From NCBI RefSeq assembly GCF_000003815.2, contig NC_049980.1, positions 26,852,923 to 26,916,922 on the forward strand: a DNA stretch of 64,000 bases, given 5' to 3'. Below, piece after piece: positions 45,811-57,899 of the stretch. Under the pieces are notes generated by a model that did not search any database, had not been told where the DNA came from, and saw only the letters and a program-made list of their open reading frames with translations. The stretch comes from Branchiostoma floridae. Its lineage: Eukaryota; Chordata; Leptocardii; Amphioxiformes; Branchiostomatidae. The position numbers and the translations under genes were made by a program. The first letter of the stretch is position 1, and every line of letters begins with the position of its first letter.

Positions 45811-48800
45811 CGAATTTTTTGTGACCTTGAAAATTATTTTTCCAATGTTCTTTTTTTGTAATATTTGAATCTTTGTATGGCAGTCATCTCCCTTTGAAAG
45901 AAATCTAGAGGTTATGTTGGAACTATATTTTTTGCAGTGTGCGTGAATTTGCAGTCCTTAGCAGGTTAGTTCTAACCTTCCATCCCCTGGACCTACCTGC
46001 CTTTTTGTATGGTGGTCACTAGCACCATTCACTTACTGGATTATAAATGATAAATCTGTGACGTTACTTTACTAAAAATGAATTGGCTTTGTATTCATTA
46101 AGATGTCTTTTTGTTAAAGTAACACCGACTCTTGGACTTGATCTCGTCATCAAGTTCCATTTACCTAGCATCACATATTTTCGTAATAAAATGGTGTAAG
46201 AGACACACACCGCTTAGAAACAAATGTACACATACCTGTGCCTGATGACCAGCAGAAAAGTGTCAATTCTCTTTAGGTTCGATTCTTATTAGATAACAGT
46301 AACTTTTTGTATTGTTTAAACGTTATGCTACAGTGATTGTTTCTCGTTATGGTCAGATAGTAGTTTCTCTTTACTTTTGTCAGATTCTTTTGATTTCATT
46401 TTCATTTATCATAAGATCCCTGTTTGTCGTCAGTTTCAGCCCACGCATACGTATTTTATTCATACTTTTTTTCCTTTTACATCTATATGTTGCTCGTTTT
46501 GTGCTTTTATGCTGTATTTTTTTTACTGTGAAACATGAACTATNNNNNNNNNNNNNNNNNNNNNNNNNNNNNNNNNNNNNNNNNNNNNNNNNNNNNNNNN
46601 NNNNNNNNNNNNNNNNNNNNNNNNNNNNNNNNNNNNNNNNNNNCCTGCGGTGTACGTGCCTACGTAGGGACAGTCCGCGCTGACGTCAGTAAGTGGCGGT
46701 TCCGTATGCTGTGGCGAACCCGTTCATCAAAGCGATTAGAGGATCAACAAGTTATACATGTTGGACAGACTCGACCGGTTGTAATGGCTGAACACTTGTT
46801 AACTGGTTGGTAACGACGCCATTTAAATATACAAAAAGTGATGAACTGCTACGTGACATGGGAAGCGGTATACCCCTGTCACATTATCCACGATCTTCGG
46901 GCGTATCGATGGAAGATCGGCCATATTCAAGATCGACAGAGGGTTGCGCGTATTTTTCACCTGAAACCGTCCCTGTCACATATAAGTCATACTTTGTACC
47001 TTATACATTTGTTGCGCAATAAAGTTATTACTATAAGCGAGGCTGGCGGGCGACTGCCGCAGAATCGTCGTCCGATCGATTTTCGCCGAATGTGACAGGG
47101 GTATTAGAACACTCTTTAACAGGTTGTTTTTTCCCGATATGACCTCCAACAGTTTGTCGATCCGTGAAGATGAATGGTGTTGGTTTTACGTGGCTGCAAT
47201 TGAAGTGTCATCAATAAACGAGAAAGAGAGAGAGAGAGAGAGAGACTGACAATACATAAAGATATATTCCTGGCTAAAAATACCAGACTCTAATTAGCAG
47301 TAGGTGTAGGTGTGCCATATCCTTTCTAACGTGCATACAGATTGGTAAATTTGAAGTGAAAGCATTTAGAGTAGAAGCTACTGTCTGATTTTCCTGCTCA
47401 CCTTCGTGCGTAGAATTGAAAGAATAACAAGTGTTGAGTACCAAGGTGACACCAAGATCGAGTAGTGTAGACTGTTCTACCGGGGCAACTCTTGCGTCTT
47501 TCTTTGAAATTATAACGTTGACCAAATAAGGTGTTATCGCAGAGCAGAGTATGCTAAATCAGCATATGTTTTCACCCAGTAGATTGGAGTTATATGTAGA
47601 TATATATTTTTGTACATAAAAACATACAAAATGGATAAAACATACTATGAAGACATGCACACATCAGGTAGACATCTTCCCAGCACACTGGACACTTAAT
47701 GGTACCGGTAAATTGATGGCTGCATGCAAGTTTCTGTGGAGGCCTGTCAGTGGACTGCATGTGAATTGGTTCAGTCATTTGACAGTAGAAAAAAGCTTTC
47801 CTTCCGTGTAACCACTTGTGAAATGTTCTTGCACTTCACCTTGAACATGGACTACAAGGTCAAATCTGAATCAAAGTGATTCTAAAAAGACACGTTGCTG
47901 GTGAATGCGATCTCAGGTCTGACAATATTCAGTGCATAGTTACACGCTTGCAAGTGCACTATATGATTTATATTCATTTATTTCGAGCAACACATCATTT
48001 GCTTGCCACTACATTTGACTTAACAATATCGTCCAGCACAGAAAAGTATGCAATTCTGTCTGTGGATGTGACATACTTTTTTCTGATCATAATGATCTAA
48101 TAAACTATTCATTAATTCATACAGCCACCCCATAATTACAGACGAAACATAAAAAGGTTTCTACGTTTGATTTACTTCTGAAGACGTTACACACTTATCC
48201 AGTAATAGTCCTCATTAAAGACATGCGTTTATGTTATTACAGATCAACATACTGCAACTATGGACTCGTGATAACTTGATTTCCGTTTGTTGTCGCAAAT
48301 CACATTTACCATTGCAGCTATTCGGTGCTAAAGATGCATGCTTGAGCGATTTGGAGAGAAAACCGACATTGTCTGATCTCAGGTTAAATGGAAATGTACA
48401 TCGTATTGAAATGAATTGCCAAAGCAAGGCAAAAAATATTATTCTGATGTCCGTCTACGCTGTAGCTCAACAGCTAAACTTATCCCTGCCTTGATGCACC
48501 ACGGAACTTACCGACTTGTAATTGGAAGACCTTGCAGGCAATTAGCTGGCACAAGGCCAAGAACTGTGCGTGTCCGGGTGTGAGATAAGCGGGAGTGATT
48601 TTCATTCATGTCGGTGTCTTTTGAGCAATCTCATTACCACCGGTGCCACTTCCAGCACCCTCCCGGTAGACGGGATAAGGTGGTAGATAATACAAGCGGT
48701 AGCAAAGTTCCTCTAATCAGGTTGAACTCCGTGGCTCAACACATCACCGCAGACCATAATCCTGGGCTCAGACAGCCTCGCGAACATGTCCCTGGTCATT

Positions 48801-50503
48801 TCCAACTTTGGTCTTTCCATACAAAGCACTCGATATTGCGTCGAAGATTTCCTCCGAGACCGGCGAGTGTGCGGTTGCGTTTGTTGTTGCTTTTAGAAGG
48901 GGGATGTATTTGCAGATCTGGCTTGTCCGTTCCTTGTTCATTGATCTGACTCGCCAGAGCTGCCGGAAATTGATTTGAGACTGACAGAGGATTACGGTAA
49001 TCCGTATTGAAAATTAGCTCCATTCCAGCGAGGAGGCATGCATACAGGATGTTAATAAACGTTAGTTTTGGGTTAGACCAGAAAATGCACCTCCTTCCCG
49101 ATCCACATCGGTATTTCGTAGCTGAATCCTTCTGCAGCTACAATGATTACTACTACTTCTACTCCTACTACTACATACCGAAGACAGCCTTGCTGAAAAT
49201 CTAAACGGTCTGAAGTTCATTTTGTACTTGTTATTGCCCCCTGATCACTGGATATTTCCCATTTATGGACCTTTGTGTGCTGAAGTTTAGTCCAACACCA
49301 TCCTGTCTCTTGATTAAGGCCTTGAGGTGTCGTCCTGATAGATGTTTGGATCTTACTTAAGCTTGCATCGAATGTTTTGTCACTGATGTCCTAATAATGT
49401 TCAAAACAGGAAATCACACCAAGGACATCACTCTAATGATGCTCTAGTGACAGTTAGTGAATAGCTAGTATTTCCCACTGTACCTACCTACACGCAGTGT
49501 GCATAGAGACAGCCACGTCGCGCTAGTTGTTCTACCAGTCCAATGCATCTCCACTTGCTTATCTGTCCCTTTCACTTGAAAACAGAAGAAAAGACAGAAC
49601 CAGTGCTCTTTGTAGTCAGGTCGGTACATTACCATTTGTTTACACACAATACTGGCAAATTGTAAATAATTCAGTAATGTCATAGAGTAGATGATTGATA
49701 TCCAGCACTAATGTTGTTCCAGGTATCTCGTTGTTCAAAACGCAAGGACGAGGCGCTTCAACCCCTGCTGGACGTCTGTCGTCATCTGGGTGACCGCCCT
49801 CGTCTTGGCTCTGCCCGGGGCCATCTTCTCCCGCACTGTCCCGTACCAACGCCAGGACTCCGTCTTCTGCGGGGTACTGTGGCCCGTCTCCCTACAACAA
49901 GTCTACAAGGGGTTCCACATCTTCCTGGTGGTGGGTGAATTCGCCATCCCTGCAGTCGTCATGAGCGTGTTCTACTCCGTGGTGGTGTATAAGGTGTGGC
50001 GGCGCCAGTTCCCGGGACAGCGAAACGCCTCCCACGCCCGCGTCCAGGCTCGGTCCCGCCGAAAATCCATAAGACTATTCGCTCTCTTCATCATGTTCGT
50101 TCTCTGTTGGACACCCTATCACGTATATTCTATCCTCAGAGACTTTTACATCGGCGTCTTAGCCAAGATTTCCACGAGCTTAAATCTCTTTTACATGGTC
50201 CAAGCTATCGCCATGGGTAACAGTCTGATGAACACCCTTGTTTATGTCGTCTTTAATGACAATATCACACGTTATGTCAAAACGTTACCAAGAGATTTGT
50301 CTGTTTCGCTGCAAAAGAAGTATATCAACAAGTCAGGCAGTCAGGTACGTAGACATACGCTGATACGTCAACGGATTGACTATCCAACCAGTATGACCCC
50401 TGCGCGCAGCACTCTTGCGGCAAACATTGGAGAACAGATGCATTCAACTAGAATGAGGGACGAAAATAGCGTTAATTGTGTGGAGATGGTATCAAATGTA
50501 TAG
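45056..50503 (+). CDS. Prokineticin receptor-like class A GPCR (complete, two coding exons)
   Basis: Exon 1 is 45056-45573 (172 codons plus 2 nt). Exon 2 is 49723-50503 (1 nt plus 259 codons plus TAG). The product is 432 aa. The extracellular N-terminus (1-73) has N-glycosylation sites at N5, N20 and N46. TM1 is about 76-100 with GN at 90-91, and TM2 has NLALSDLL. TM3 begins at C148, the disulphide partner of C222 in FCGVLWPV, and ends in DRY, whose Arg codon is split AG|G by the intron. TM6 has CWTPYH; TM7 has NSLMNTLVY in place of NPxxY. Prokineticin receptors share NLLI.NLA.SD, MDY.VV, SW, YVST.ALLAI..DRYL, FCG..WPV, RDF and AMSNSMINT at the same places. In vertebrates these are peptide-activated plasma-membrane receptors. 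The ligand here is inferred only by homology. Confidence 0.88.
45739..45808. repeat. AT microsatellite
   Basis: Two (TA)n blocks are separated by cagtt. Confidence 0.95.
46544..46643. other. Assembly gap (N)
   Basis: One hundred N within the receptor intron. Confidence 1.
46871..47103. mobile_element. MITE with TACCCCTGTCACATT ends
   Basis: A 15-bp perfect terminal inverted repeat (TACCCCTGTCACATT and aatgtgacaggggta) bounds 233 bp with internal blocks of cgatcttcgg and cgatcgattttcg. TA repeats at the borders suggest a TA target. Noncoding. Confidence 0.7.
47222..47245. repeat. GA microsatellite
   Basis: About 12 GA units. Confidence 0.9.
49723..50503 (+). CDS. PROKR-like exon 2 (end of TM3 to C-terminus)
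   Basis: The acceptor TTCCAG is followed by GTATCTCGTT, which completes DRY. It encodes TM4 to TM7 and a cytoplasmic tail of about 80 residues with many Ser/Thr and Arg. Codon use is GC-rich compared with the flanking intron. Confidence 0.88.
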
Positions 50504-51930
50504 GCATATATATATCTAGATGACTCAACACAAAGTAGTAATGTTGTACATGTATACATGTATATACTATAACATATGAATCTATTTTTCCCTCTCCTTC
50601 ATTATTTGAATGGATTCACTTTATTAAGATTTCAAGTGGAATTCTATGATGTTAATCAAGCGTTCATAGACTTGGTGACTGGTAAGATAATCCCTCTTAA
50701 TACTTTCCAGGATATTCTAGGGTGTGCGTACTCGTAGATAAGAGACTAGTACTTCATAGTACATTCTGTGACGTCTAGAGGTACCCTAAATAATCGTTTT
50801 TGTCATAAGTAGCGTCAGTCTGGTCTTTAATAAGGAATTTATTGAAAATTGGTGGCACTAAAACTTATGTAACAGTGCACGGATTGTAGGTAAAGTCCCC
50901 TTGTATCACGTTTTGCGGTATCGTCATTGACGCATTTAGACACTTACACTGCACGCAAAGTGTACGTGTATACTCTTTAACTGTTGATAGCCATGAATTT
51001 GGAGAAAAAAGCACAATAAGTATTAAGAAAACTGCTGCAAGAAAATGTCGATACCGTCCAAGTAATAAGATATACGCCTTGCCTTGTTTAATTTTATTCG
51101 AGACATGGTAAGATAAATGTGCACGGTTGAAAAAGAGACTGTTGTGCATTTAAGTTCATTATTGCAATATCGACACAAACTCGCTAGTACAGGTATTACC
51201 TCACCGTCTCACAGGGGATTATACATACCCAGGTTAAATGAAGTTCTTGCAAAGTCATGGCATGTAAATCTCGTAATGCAGCGACGAGAAAACAATAAAT
51301 TACATGCGGAGTTTGGAAGATCTGGTTGGAAATTGAAAACTAGAGTCAACATAAAGACATTAATTCTCACGGTAATGCGTAGCTACGTAGACAACCTCGA
51401 GATCGTATCTTATAATCGTCTGGTAGCTATTGAAGACATTAATCAAGTGCCCTTTCGTTAATGGAAAAGGTTAAACAACTTTTTTTAACAATGCATTGGA
51501 GTATTGGTGTATTTTTATAGTCAGTGAAATTTCGACCATTCCTCTTGTCTCCAGGATAATTGAGGACCTGACAACTCAGGACATGTGACCTTCCGAAAGC
51601 GTGACTTGAGCAACGATGATTGATAAAGATGATTGGTAGTCGGTAGCGGCCCCCGTCCGTCTTGGGTCAATAAAGGTCATTTCAAACGATTTCTTATGTG
51701 TTGCCAAATCTTTCTCTAGCATTATAACACGTTTACTGAGCTAACACTAGACTATTGACCTGTAGCAGCTCATTTGTAGAAGGGCTACAAAGAAAGGAAG
51801 GTGTAAAGTAAACAAAACCCTCCACCCACCATATGCTTGGTCGCCACATCCACCGCGCTATAGGCTAAATCACTTTGGTGGGAAGCCATGTGGCAATATC
51901 GTCACCACATTTCGCACGCTACCTTTCATC
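50504..51930 (+). other. Downstream of PROKR-like gene, likely includes its 3' UTR
   Basis: AATAAA occurs at 51294-51299 and at 51669-51674, the second followed by GT-rich text. Either could end the transcript. No other gene is seen. Confidence 0.45.
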
Positions 51931-52183
51931 CATTCATTCATTCATTTATTCATTCATTCATTCATTCATTCATTCATCCATCCATCATCCATCCATCCAC
52001 TCACTCACTCACTCACTCATTCACTCACTCACTCACTCACTCACTCACTCATTCACTTACTTACTCACTCACTCACTCACTCACTCACTCACTCATTCAT
52101 TCATTCATCCATTCACCCATTCACCCATCCACCCACTCACTCATTCATTCATTCATTCGTTCGTTCGTTCGTTCATTCATCCA
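51931..52183. repeat. Tetranucleotide repeat (CATT)n/(CACT)n
   Basis: Alternating blocks of cattcatt, cactcact and cgttcgtt variants. Both overlapping open frames (His/Ser-rich) are repeat translations. Confidence 0.95.
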
Positions 52184-52486
52184 TAGCTAGATATCGGACC
52201 AGATGCAAACATTCAAACGTTTAACAGCTAATTAGAACTTGGAGGTTATGGTAAGCCAGGTCAGCTGGATCGATCTGGCAGTGCTCCTGAGATTGACCTT
52301 CCATTAAAACATAGCACAGCAGGCAGTTAATAATAATGCCTGCAGCGCGCGGTATCTTCAATGGTGCACAGCATTGAATGTTTTATCCTTGAAAAGAACG
52401 CAATGAGGCAAACATGGTATTGCATACCCTTTATCCATTAGGATAAAGGGCAACCTCCCGCATCATGAATATTACTAGTATATGCA

Positions 52487-52488
<2 letters not shown>

Positions 52489-52540
<52 letters not shown>
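52489..52540. repeat. TG microsatellite
   Basis: About 25 GT units, followed by imperfect gcgtgcgtg. Confidence 0.95.
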
Positions 52541-54025
52541 CTTTGTGCCTTTGTGCGTGCGTGCGCGTGCGTGTGGCTTGTTCATGTACAGTAATTACGA
52601 TCCCTTCGAATTCCTTCCCTGTCCACTTCCTGGAGACTACATAAAGGAGAAGTACACTGAAGGAGTCGGCTTCCTGTGATGTTTGAGAGCCTGCCATACA
52701 CAAGACTGTTTGAAAGTCTGTCATACATAACGCTGTGACTGATGTGACGCAGGCTGCCTGCAGTGGTCATCAATTCGAATTTCTGTCAAATACCGACCGG
52801 CCCATATCAATCTTTTAAAGGTCCTTGAAAAACAGAGACTGGGGGATTCGTGAATAGTGAAAGCGACTTCTTTAGGGGTTTGGCAAACTTGTGTGCACAT
52901 CTTGATAGCGCACTGTCCACACAGAAGAAGGCAAGATAGAATTTACAACTGGTCCACATTCCTTGATACATTATCTACTCTCATCATAACAGTGTTATAG
53001 CAAATTGCGCTCCAAACGGGTTTTTTCAACCCCCATAGTCGTGCCACACTAGACGAACGACCAATTAGGCTGGTTTGCCCAGGTACATAAAGGCTTATCA
53101 CACTTATCAGCCTGTTACAGCGGCTGCACACAATGGTACCATTATAACTGCACTATCCACATCCAATGTTTGATGCAGACTATATGACCCGTTACCACCC
53201 CGTCTAAAGATATATTTTACAGTTCGGTTCAGATATAATAAAAAGAAAGCAGAACACTACAAAGGACAAAAGACAAATAGTATAATTATTCCAACAGTCT
53301 CAACCATAAAAAGGGTCAGATTCACGGAAAAGAAAAGGATTGTTTGATATCTAAGATAGTGCTTCACTTCAATAAATGAAAGCATTACCCAAATATCTGC
53401 GGAGATAATAGATTTTCCACCCGAATGGAGCTATTTTCTGGTGCGCCATAATCATTTATTCAAGACAACCTTTAACTAAATGTAAGTAATACTATATGAT
53501 TTTGTCGACTTCAGACACTAGACAATACACCTGCATGTTGGAGCATGGGATTGCTTGTGTGCTCCTTGACATTTCTCACAAAGACTACTGTAAGTAAAGC
53601 CATTGCTGCGAGACGGTCTGAAATTTCTGACAGCTGACTTTTTCTCACGTAATGGCACCTTTGAAGTTGGCTTGTTCAAGCTTAGTTGCTTGGGGCATTT
53701 TCTTGTCACTATATTTCTCCCTCCCACTGATGGATTTCAAAAGTGAGAACATGCAATTTTCAGTAAAAGACAAGAACTTCGTATCAATATGAAACATTAA
53801 AAATTTTGTACACAAGTGCATTGGCGTGTAGGTACAACAGCCTAGCGTGACTGGGCTGTTGTATTCTCCTAACGTCAAAATGACGCGTTGTTGCCACAAA
53901 AGCTACCATTTAGGACGCGACAGGTTTGTCAATCATCCGGTTCTGTCAGAACTTCACGGGATTTTAATTCCTAGACTTTAGGAAGTTAGTTGTTCTGAAG
54001 GAGTGTTCAATTCCAGGAACGGGTA
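52541..54025. other. Intergenic, nothing recognised
   Basis: No exon, RNA gene or repeat family is seen. Confidence 0.4.
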
Positions 54026-54028
54026 TAA

Positions 54029-54557
54029 GGCCACAGCAAGTAAATTTTATGGATGACATCCTCTGCAGACTGCAAAAATAGTGCGATAGGGCGAAAAAAA
54101 AACAAGATTGGTACAAAAAACAAGATGGGTACATTTTCAAAATAAGCACCATGACCGTTGTAACAAGAATTAAAGAGACAAAATATGGTATCACAGCCAA
54201 CTGAACATTCATCTATGTATTCAAGACATGTACCGGTGTAGTAAAAGTGACACAAGTGTGGTAGACTGGCATCACTAACAACGCTGCTAACTACACTTAT
54301 GGCTTCCATATTGGTGTCACTTTTACAACTATTCAACTACTTTCACTTCTACAACTTATTACAGTCCTGGGTACCTCACAATTTTCCCGGTTACAAGTAA
54401 TTATTGGGCTACAATACAATATATTTGCTTATTGTGGTAATTTTTCATCATGTTGACCATCTCCAAAGAAGAAAAAAAATCTTGTTTTTTTTTTCTGAAA
54501 TCAGGCGAAAATTAATGAGCGCGCGGATGTCATCCATAAAATTTACTTGCTGTGGCC
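54029..54557. mobile_element. PIF/Harbinger-like MITE, family 1, copy 4
   Basis: The same ends as the copies at 7353, 20615 and 33308, with TAA at 54026-54028 and 54558-54560. It is 529 bp. Confidence 0.85.
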
Positions 54558-54773
54558 TAATTCCTCAGATAGTAGAGAGCTAAATGCAAGAATCAAGTTT
54601 GTTTGGTCAAATTTACCCCATTGATAAGTTGAAGCCTAAACGCAGGGTGAACATTGTAGTGAACGATTCCTTGAATTCCCCTGAGGACCTTTCCAAATCC
54701 CAATTGTGCACTGGTGGGGAAGGACGTGACTTTGACGTTGGGAACAGGTACCGGTATTGTACTGGTACCGGTA

Positions 54774-54975
54774 GACATCGCGTGGCGCAATTGGCAGCGC
54801 ATTCAGGCTCAGGCCCAAGAGGTTCAGGGTTCGAACCCTGCCGTGTCACCGATCTTGTGCTCTTGGGAAAGGCACTTTGAACGATTTTCCTCACCATTCA
54901 CCCGGACTCCAGGGAGAATAGTCAGGTATCAGTCACTAATGGAGATACTATTTAAAACCAAACCAAAACCAAACT
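54774..54975 (+). mobile_element. tRNA-derived SINE
   Basis: A 74-nt tRNA-like head carries an A box (gtggcgcaattggcagcgc) and a B box (GGTTCGAACCC). Its ends (gacatcg / ccgtgtc) mostly pair like an acceptor stem, but the anticodon stem is broken. The body continues cttgtgctcttgggaaaggcac and ends in an (AAACC)n-like tail near 54953-54975. The head, body and tail order fits a SINE rather than a tRNA gene. Confidence 0.75.
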
Positions 54976-56389
54976 ATGATGTTTTAGGATTTCTTATTAA
55001 GTAGACTAAATGTACACAAACGTCATCAGAACTGCCAGCCAACGCGTTGTAATGATTATTTGTGGGTCATTCTGTAGTAATTTGTCCAGGTAAAAAAGTA
55101 GTCTTTTTAGATAGCAGTATGGTCAATAATATGTGGCCAAATCTCTGTATTCCAAAAGTCTATAGTCTTCAAAGTTTTTTTGTACCTTCCTAAATGTTTA
55201 AACGGCTCAGATCCCGACGTCGACCACACATTGTCAAGCTGTTTTGGCGCCGCCATATCTTACGTTGACATACTTTCAACTTCTTATACAAAAGTGCCAA
55301 ATCTCTCTGTCCCACGATGAGATAGTCTTCAAACTTTTTGTATCTCCCTTAATGTGTGATAGTCACATGACTGCTTTGTCAAGCTTATCCCGACTACCGT
55401 TAGCGAGAAAGTTTGACGGAAGTCGGCTATGCTGGCAAAATCATATACGGCGCAGATTTAGAAAAGGATTATTGTCGAAAAGACAAATGAGGTATAACTT
55501 TGCGAAAAGTTGGGTGCATTTGTAACCCAAAACATATCATTTATCAGAAAATAGATCTATCACTCGCTTGTGGAGTGGAATGCCCCTTTAAGGTTTATCT
55601 ATTCCAGACATTTGTTTATCAGAGCGTAGTAAGAGATGGACGTTATGTTCTCCATAAATTGGTAATGAATCCTTATGTAAATGTTGGCAAGGCTTGTACA
55701 CATTATCAGCAAGCACATTGTATCGACTTTACCGTTTCGAGGTACAATTGATGTCGTGGATCCACGTACGGGTGCACAGGCATTGTGCCACCGGTGTGAA
55801 CATTTGCGTCAATGCTGTTTCAATTATTTGATACAATCACAGTTTGAAATATAATTCATCGCTGACTATGCACCTAATGAGGGGAGGTCGCACTATGAAA
55901 ACACTCTATAAGTAAGTGTAAAGCAAACTACATGTACCATTATTAGTCTGCGGCTGCAAGCTGTTCACACGGGTTTTGAGGCTTGGCAAGACAGTTTGCC
56001 AAGTACGCACTCTTCAACACACTTAAATAAGATGAAATAGAATAAGTTTTGCAAAGAAAATATCTTCTCCTTTCCGACCGTGCAAACATACTTGAAGGTA
56101 AAGTTCTAAGAAATTCTAGTTAACTAATACGACACTACGAAGGATAATAGAAAAATGGATCAATATTTCCAACAGGGATATTACCCAGATAAGGGACATA
56201 TTCACAAAGCAAAACAAAACCGAACTAAATTGCGTAGTTCCGAGAAATGGTTTTAGAGGGAAAATGGGTAATTGTGTAGTTTGCGGTTCCGAGCGTTGTA
56301 TTTTGAGGCCGATAGCCCGGTTGCGCGTCGGTCGACGTTTTAGGTATCCGATGTCACGGTCACCTCTCGCTCGTTATTTTACGTTGCAA
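54976..56389. other. Intergenic with a local tandem repeat
   Basis: Text near 55135-55240 (ccaaatctctg..., atagtcttcaaa, tttttgtacc, cacattgtcaagctg) recurs in altered form at 55292-55385. This gives a decayed repeat of about 160 bp. No gene is recognised. Confidence 0.45.
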
Positions 56390-56680
56390 CGTCGCTGTTT
56401 GAAAACCGACATCGCTTTTTTGAAACCCGACGTCGAAACCCGACGTCGAAGCTCTTTCGAAATCCGACGTCGGTTTTGAAAATACACGTCGCTTTCGAAA
56501 ACTGACGTCGGTTCTCAAAAACCACGTCGCTTTGAACACCGACGTCGGTTTTGAAAAACCACATCGCTTTGAAAACCGACGTCGATTATAAAAAACAACA
56601 TCGCTTTGAAAACCGACGTCGGTTTTGAAAAACTACATCGCTTTGAAAACCGACGTCGGTTTTGAAAAACTACATCGAGG
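56390..56680. repeat. 37-bp minisatellite with palindromic core
   Basis: About seven units of the form gaaaaccgacgtcggttttg, then aaaaactacatcgcttt. Early units are degenerate. The block AAAACCGACGTCGGTTTT is a perfect palindrome in most late units. Confidence 0.85.
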
Positions 56681-57163
56681 ATTAACTCCAGGGGGAGGGG
56701 CCTTTTACACCTTTCATTCACACCAACCAAACACAGATGTGTATTTGTTATCAAACCCACCATGGATCGACTAGTTAGGCATATTGCCTGCCCTTACGCC
56801 CCAAACAGAGATTCGGCTCCGAGCAGTTGGGAAAAATTTGAGACTTTATCATATGCCTCTTTCTTGTCCCGCCCTTGTTGGGAAGGGCGGACGAAAGACG
56901 CGGCACATAACAATGCCGCAATTTTGCTCCCAAACCTCTGCAAGGAGCTTCCGACTGGTTTTGACGTCGGGCCTTCTTTTTTGTTTAAACTTCCTCTTTA
57001 AACACTTGGTTTGGCGACATAGCAAAATAAAATAAAAAAAACAACGTTAAAACCAGTCCTTTTGCGTGGGGAGTACATATCACCGTGAACTAAGCTATAT
57101 TTACCTTACACTCCTACAGGGCAAAAATTCTACATAGATGTGTATCACACTATGTGTATTATA
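56681..57163. other. Intergenic, nothing recognised
   Basis: Two overlapping frames of about 80 codons show no known motif. Confidence 0.4.
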
Positions 57164-57369
57164 CTGTATCTCTCCAAGCAGAGGTTGCGCTTCGGCTGTT
57201 TTTCATGTGTTTTAGGCCTTTTTGTAGGGCTTTCAATTTTGTACAGGAGCCTTCATGTTCGCCGGCCAAACAGACGTGAAGAAAACAATACACAATAGAA
57301 AGCCCAGCAAAGAGACCCAACTGAACACGTCAAAAACTGCCGAAAACACCTTTGCTTGGAGAGTACACT
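57164..57369. mobile_element. MITE with CTCTCCAAGCAGAGGT ends
   Basis: The left end tctctccaagcagaggt and the right end acctttgcttggagagta (inverse) are imperfect over about 40 bp. The motif matches the palindrome at 12423-12565. Confidence 0.65.
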
Positions 57370-57899
57370 AACATGTCTAGACCTGTCAGTTGGCGGTGGT
57401 TGGAAGAACATTACTTACCTATAATGTCTCTTATCACGCCAAGGAAATATTGCTTTCACTAATCTAAGAGAATCGTTGCTGACTCACTTTGTATCAACTT
57501 ATCTGGCGGAATCAGGTTGCTGTACATGTGCGAGCTTTGTGTGTGTGGTGCCTGTTGATGCGTTCATACTCTTCACACACACAATGAAAACACCAACACA
57601 TGTGTTAGGATGGGGGCGAGTGCGTGCACACCGCAGGAATACTTTTATTTGCCAAAGGTACAATCGTAACGAAAGCGGAAGGTCAAAGATCAAATTGAAC
57701 ACCGAAACATCAATATCCAAAAGGGATCGTCAAACCAATTCCAAAGACATACGATTTTTCGTGATCACGTAAACCAAATTGTTAAACATTAGCATACATA
57801 GCTGCTTATGTTGTTTGCCAGCCACGAAAGCACGAAGGCCGAAAAAGTGACGTTCGCCGACCTGATTTCGAATTCCCCCCCCCCCATTCCCATCTATTA
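57370..57899. other. Intergenic, nothing recognised
   Basis: A C-tract lies at about 57877-57886, just before the minisatellite. No exon is seen. Confidence 0.4.

Larger units (their letters stand above)
45574..49722 (+). other. PROKR-like intron (4.1 kb)
   Basis: The donor is GTGGGTG, the acceptor is TTGTTCCAG. It contains an AT microsatellite (45739-45808) framed by a short inverted repeat (ttttcaaggtcaa / gtgaccttgaaaa), a 100-bp N gap, a MITE (46871-47103) and a GA tract (47222-47245). No nested gene is recognised. Confidence 0.8.

Noticed and set aside
51875-52190. Two overlapping frames of His/Ser/Ile repeats
   Set aside because: They are translations of the CATT/CACT simple repeat.
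54774-54847. tRNA gene
   Set aside because: The A and B boxes are good, but the anticodon stem is mispaired and a SINE body and tail follow.
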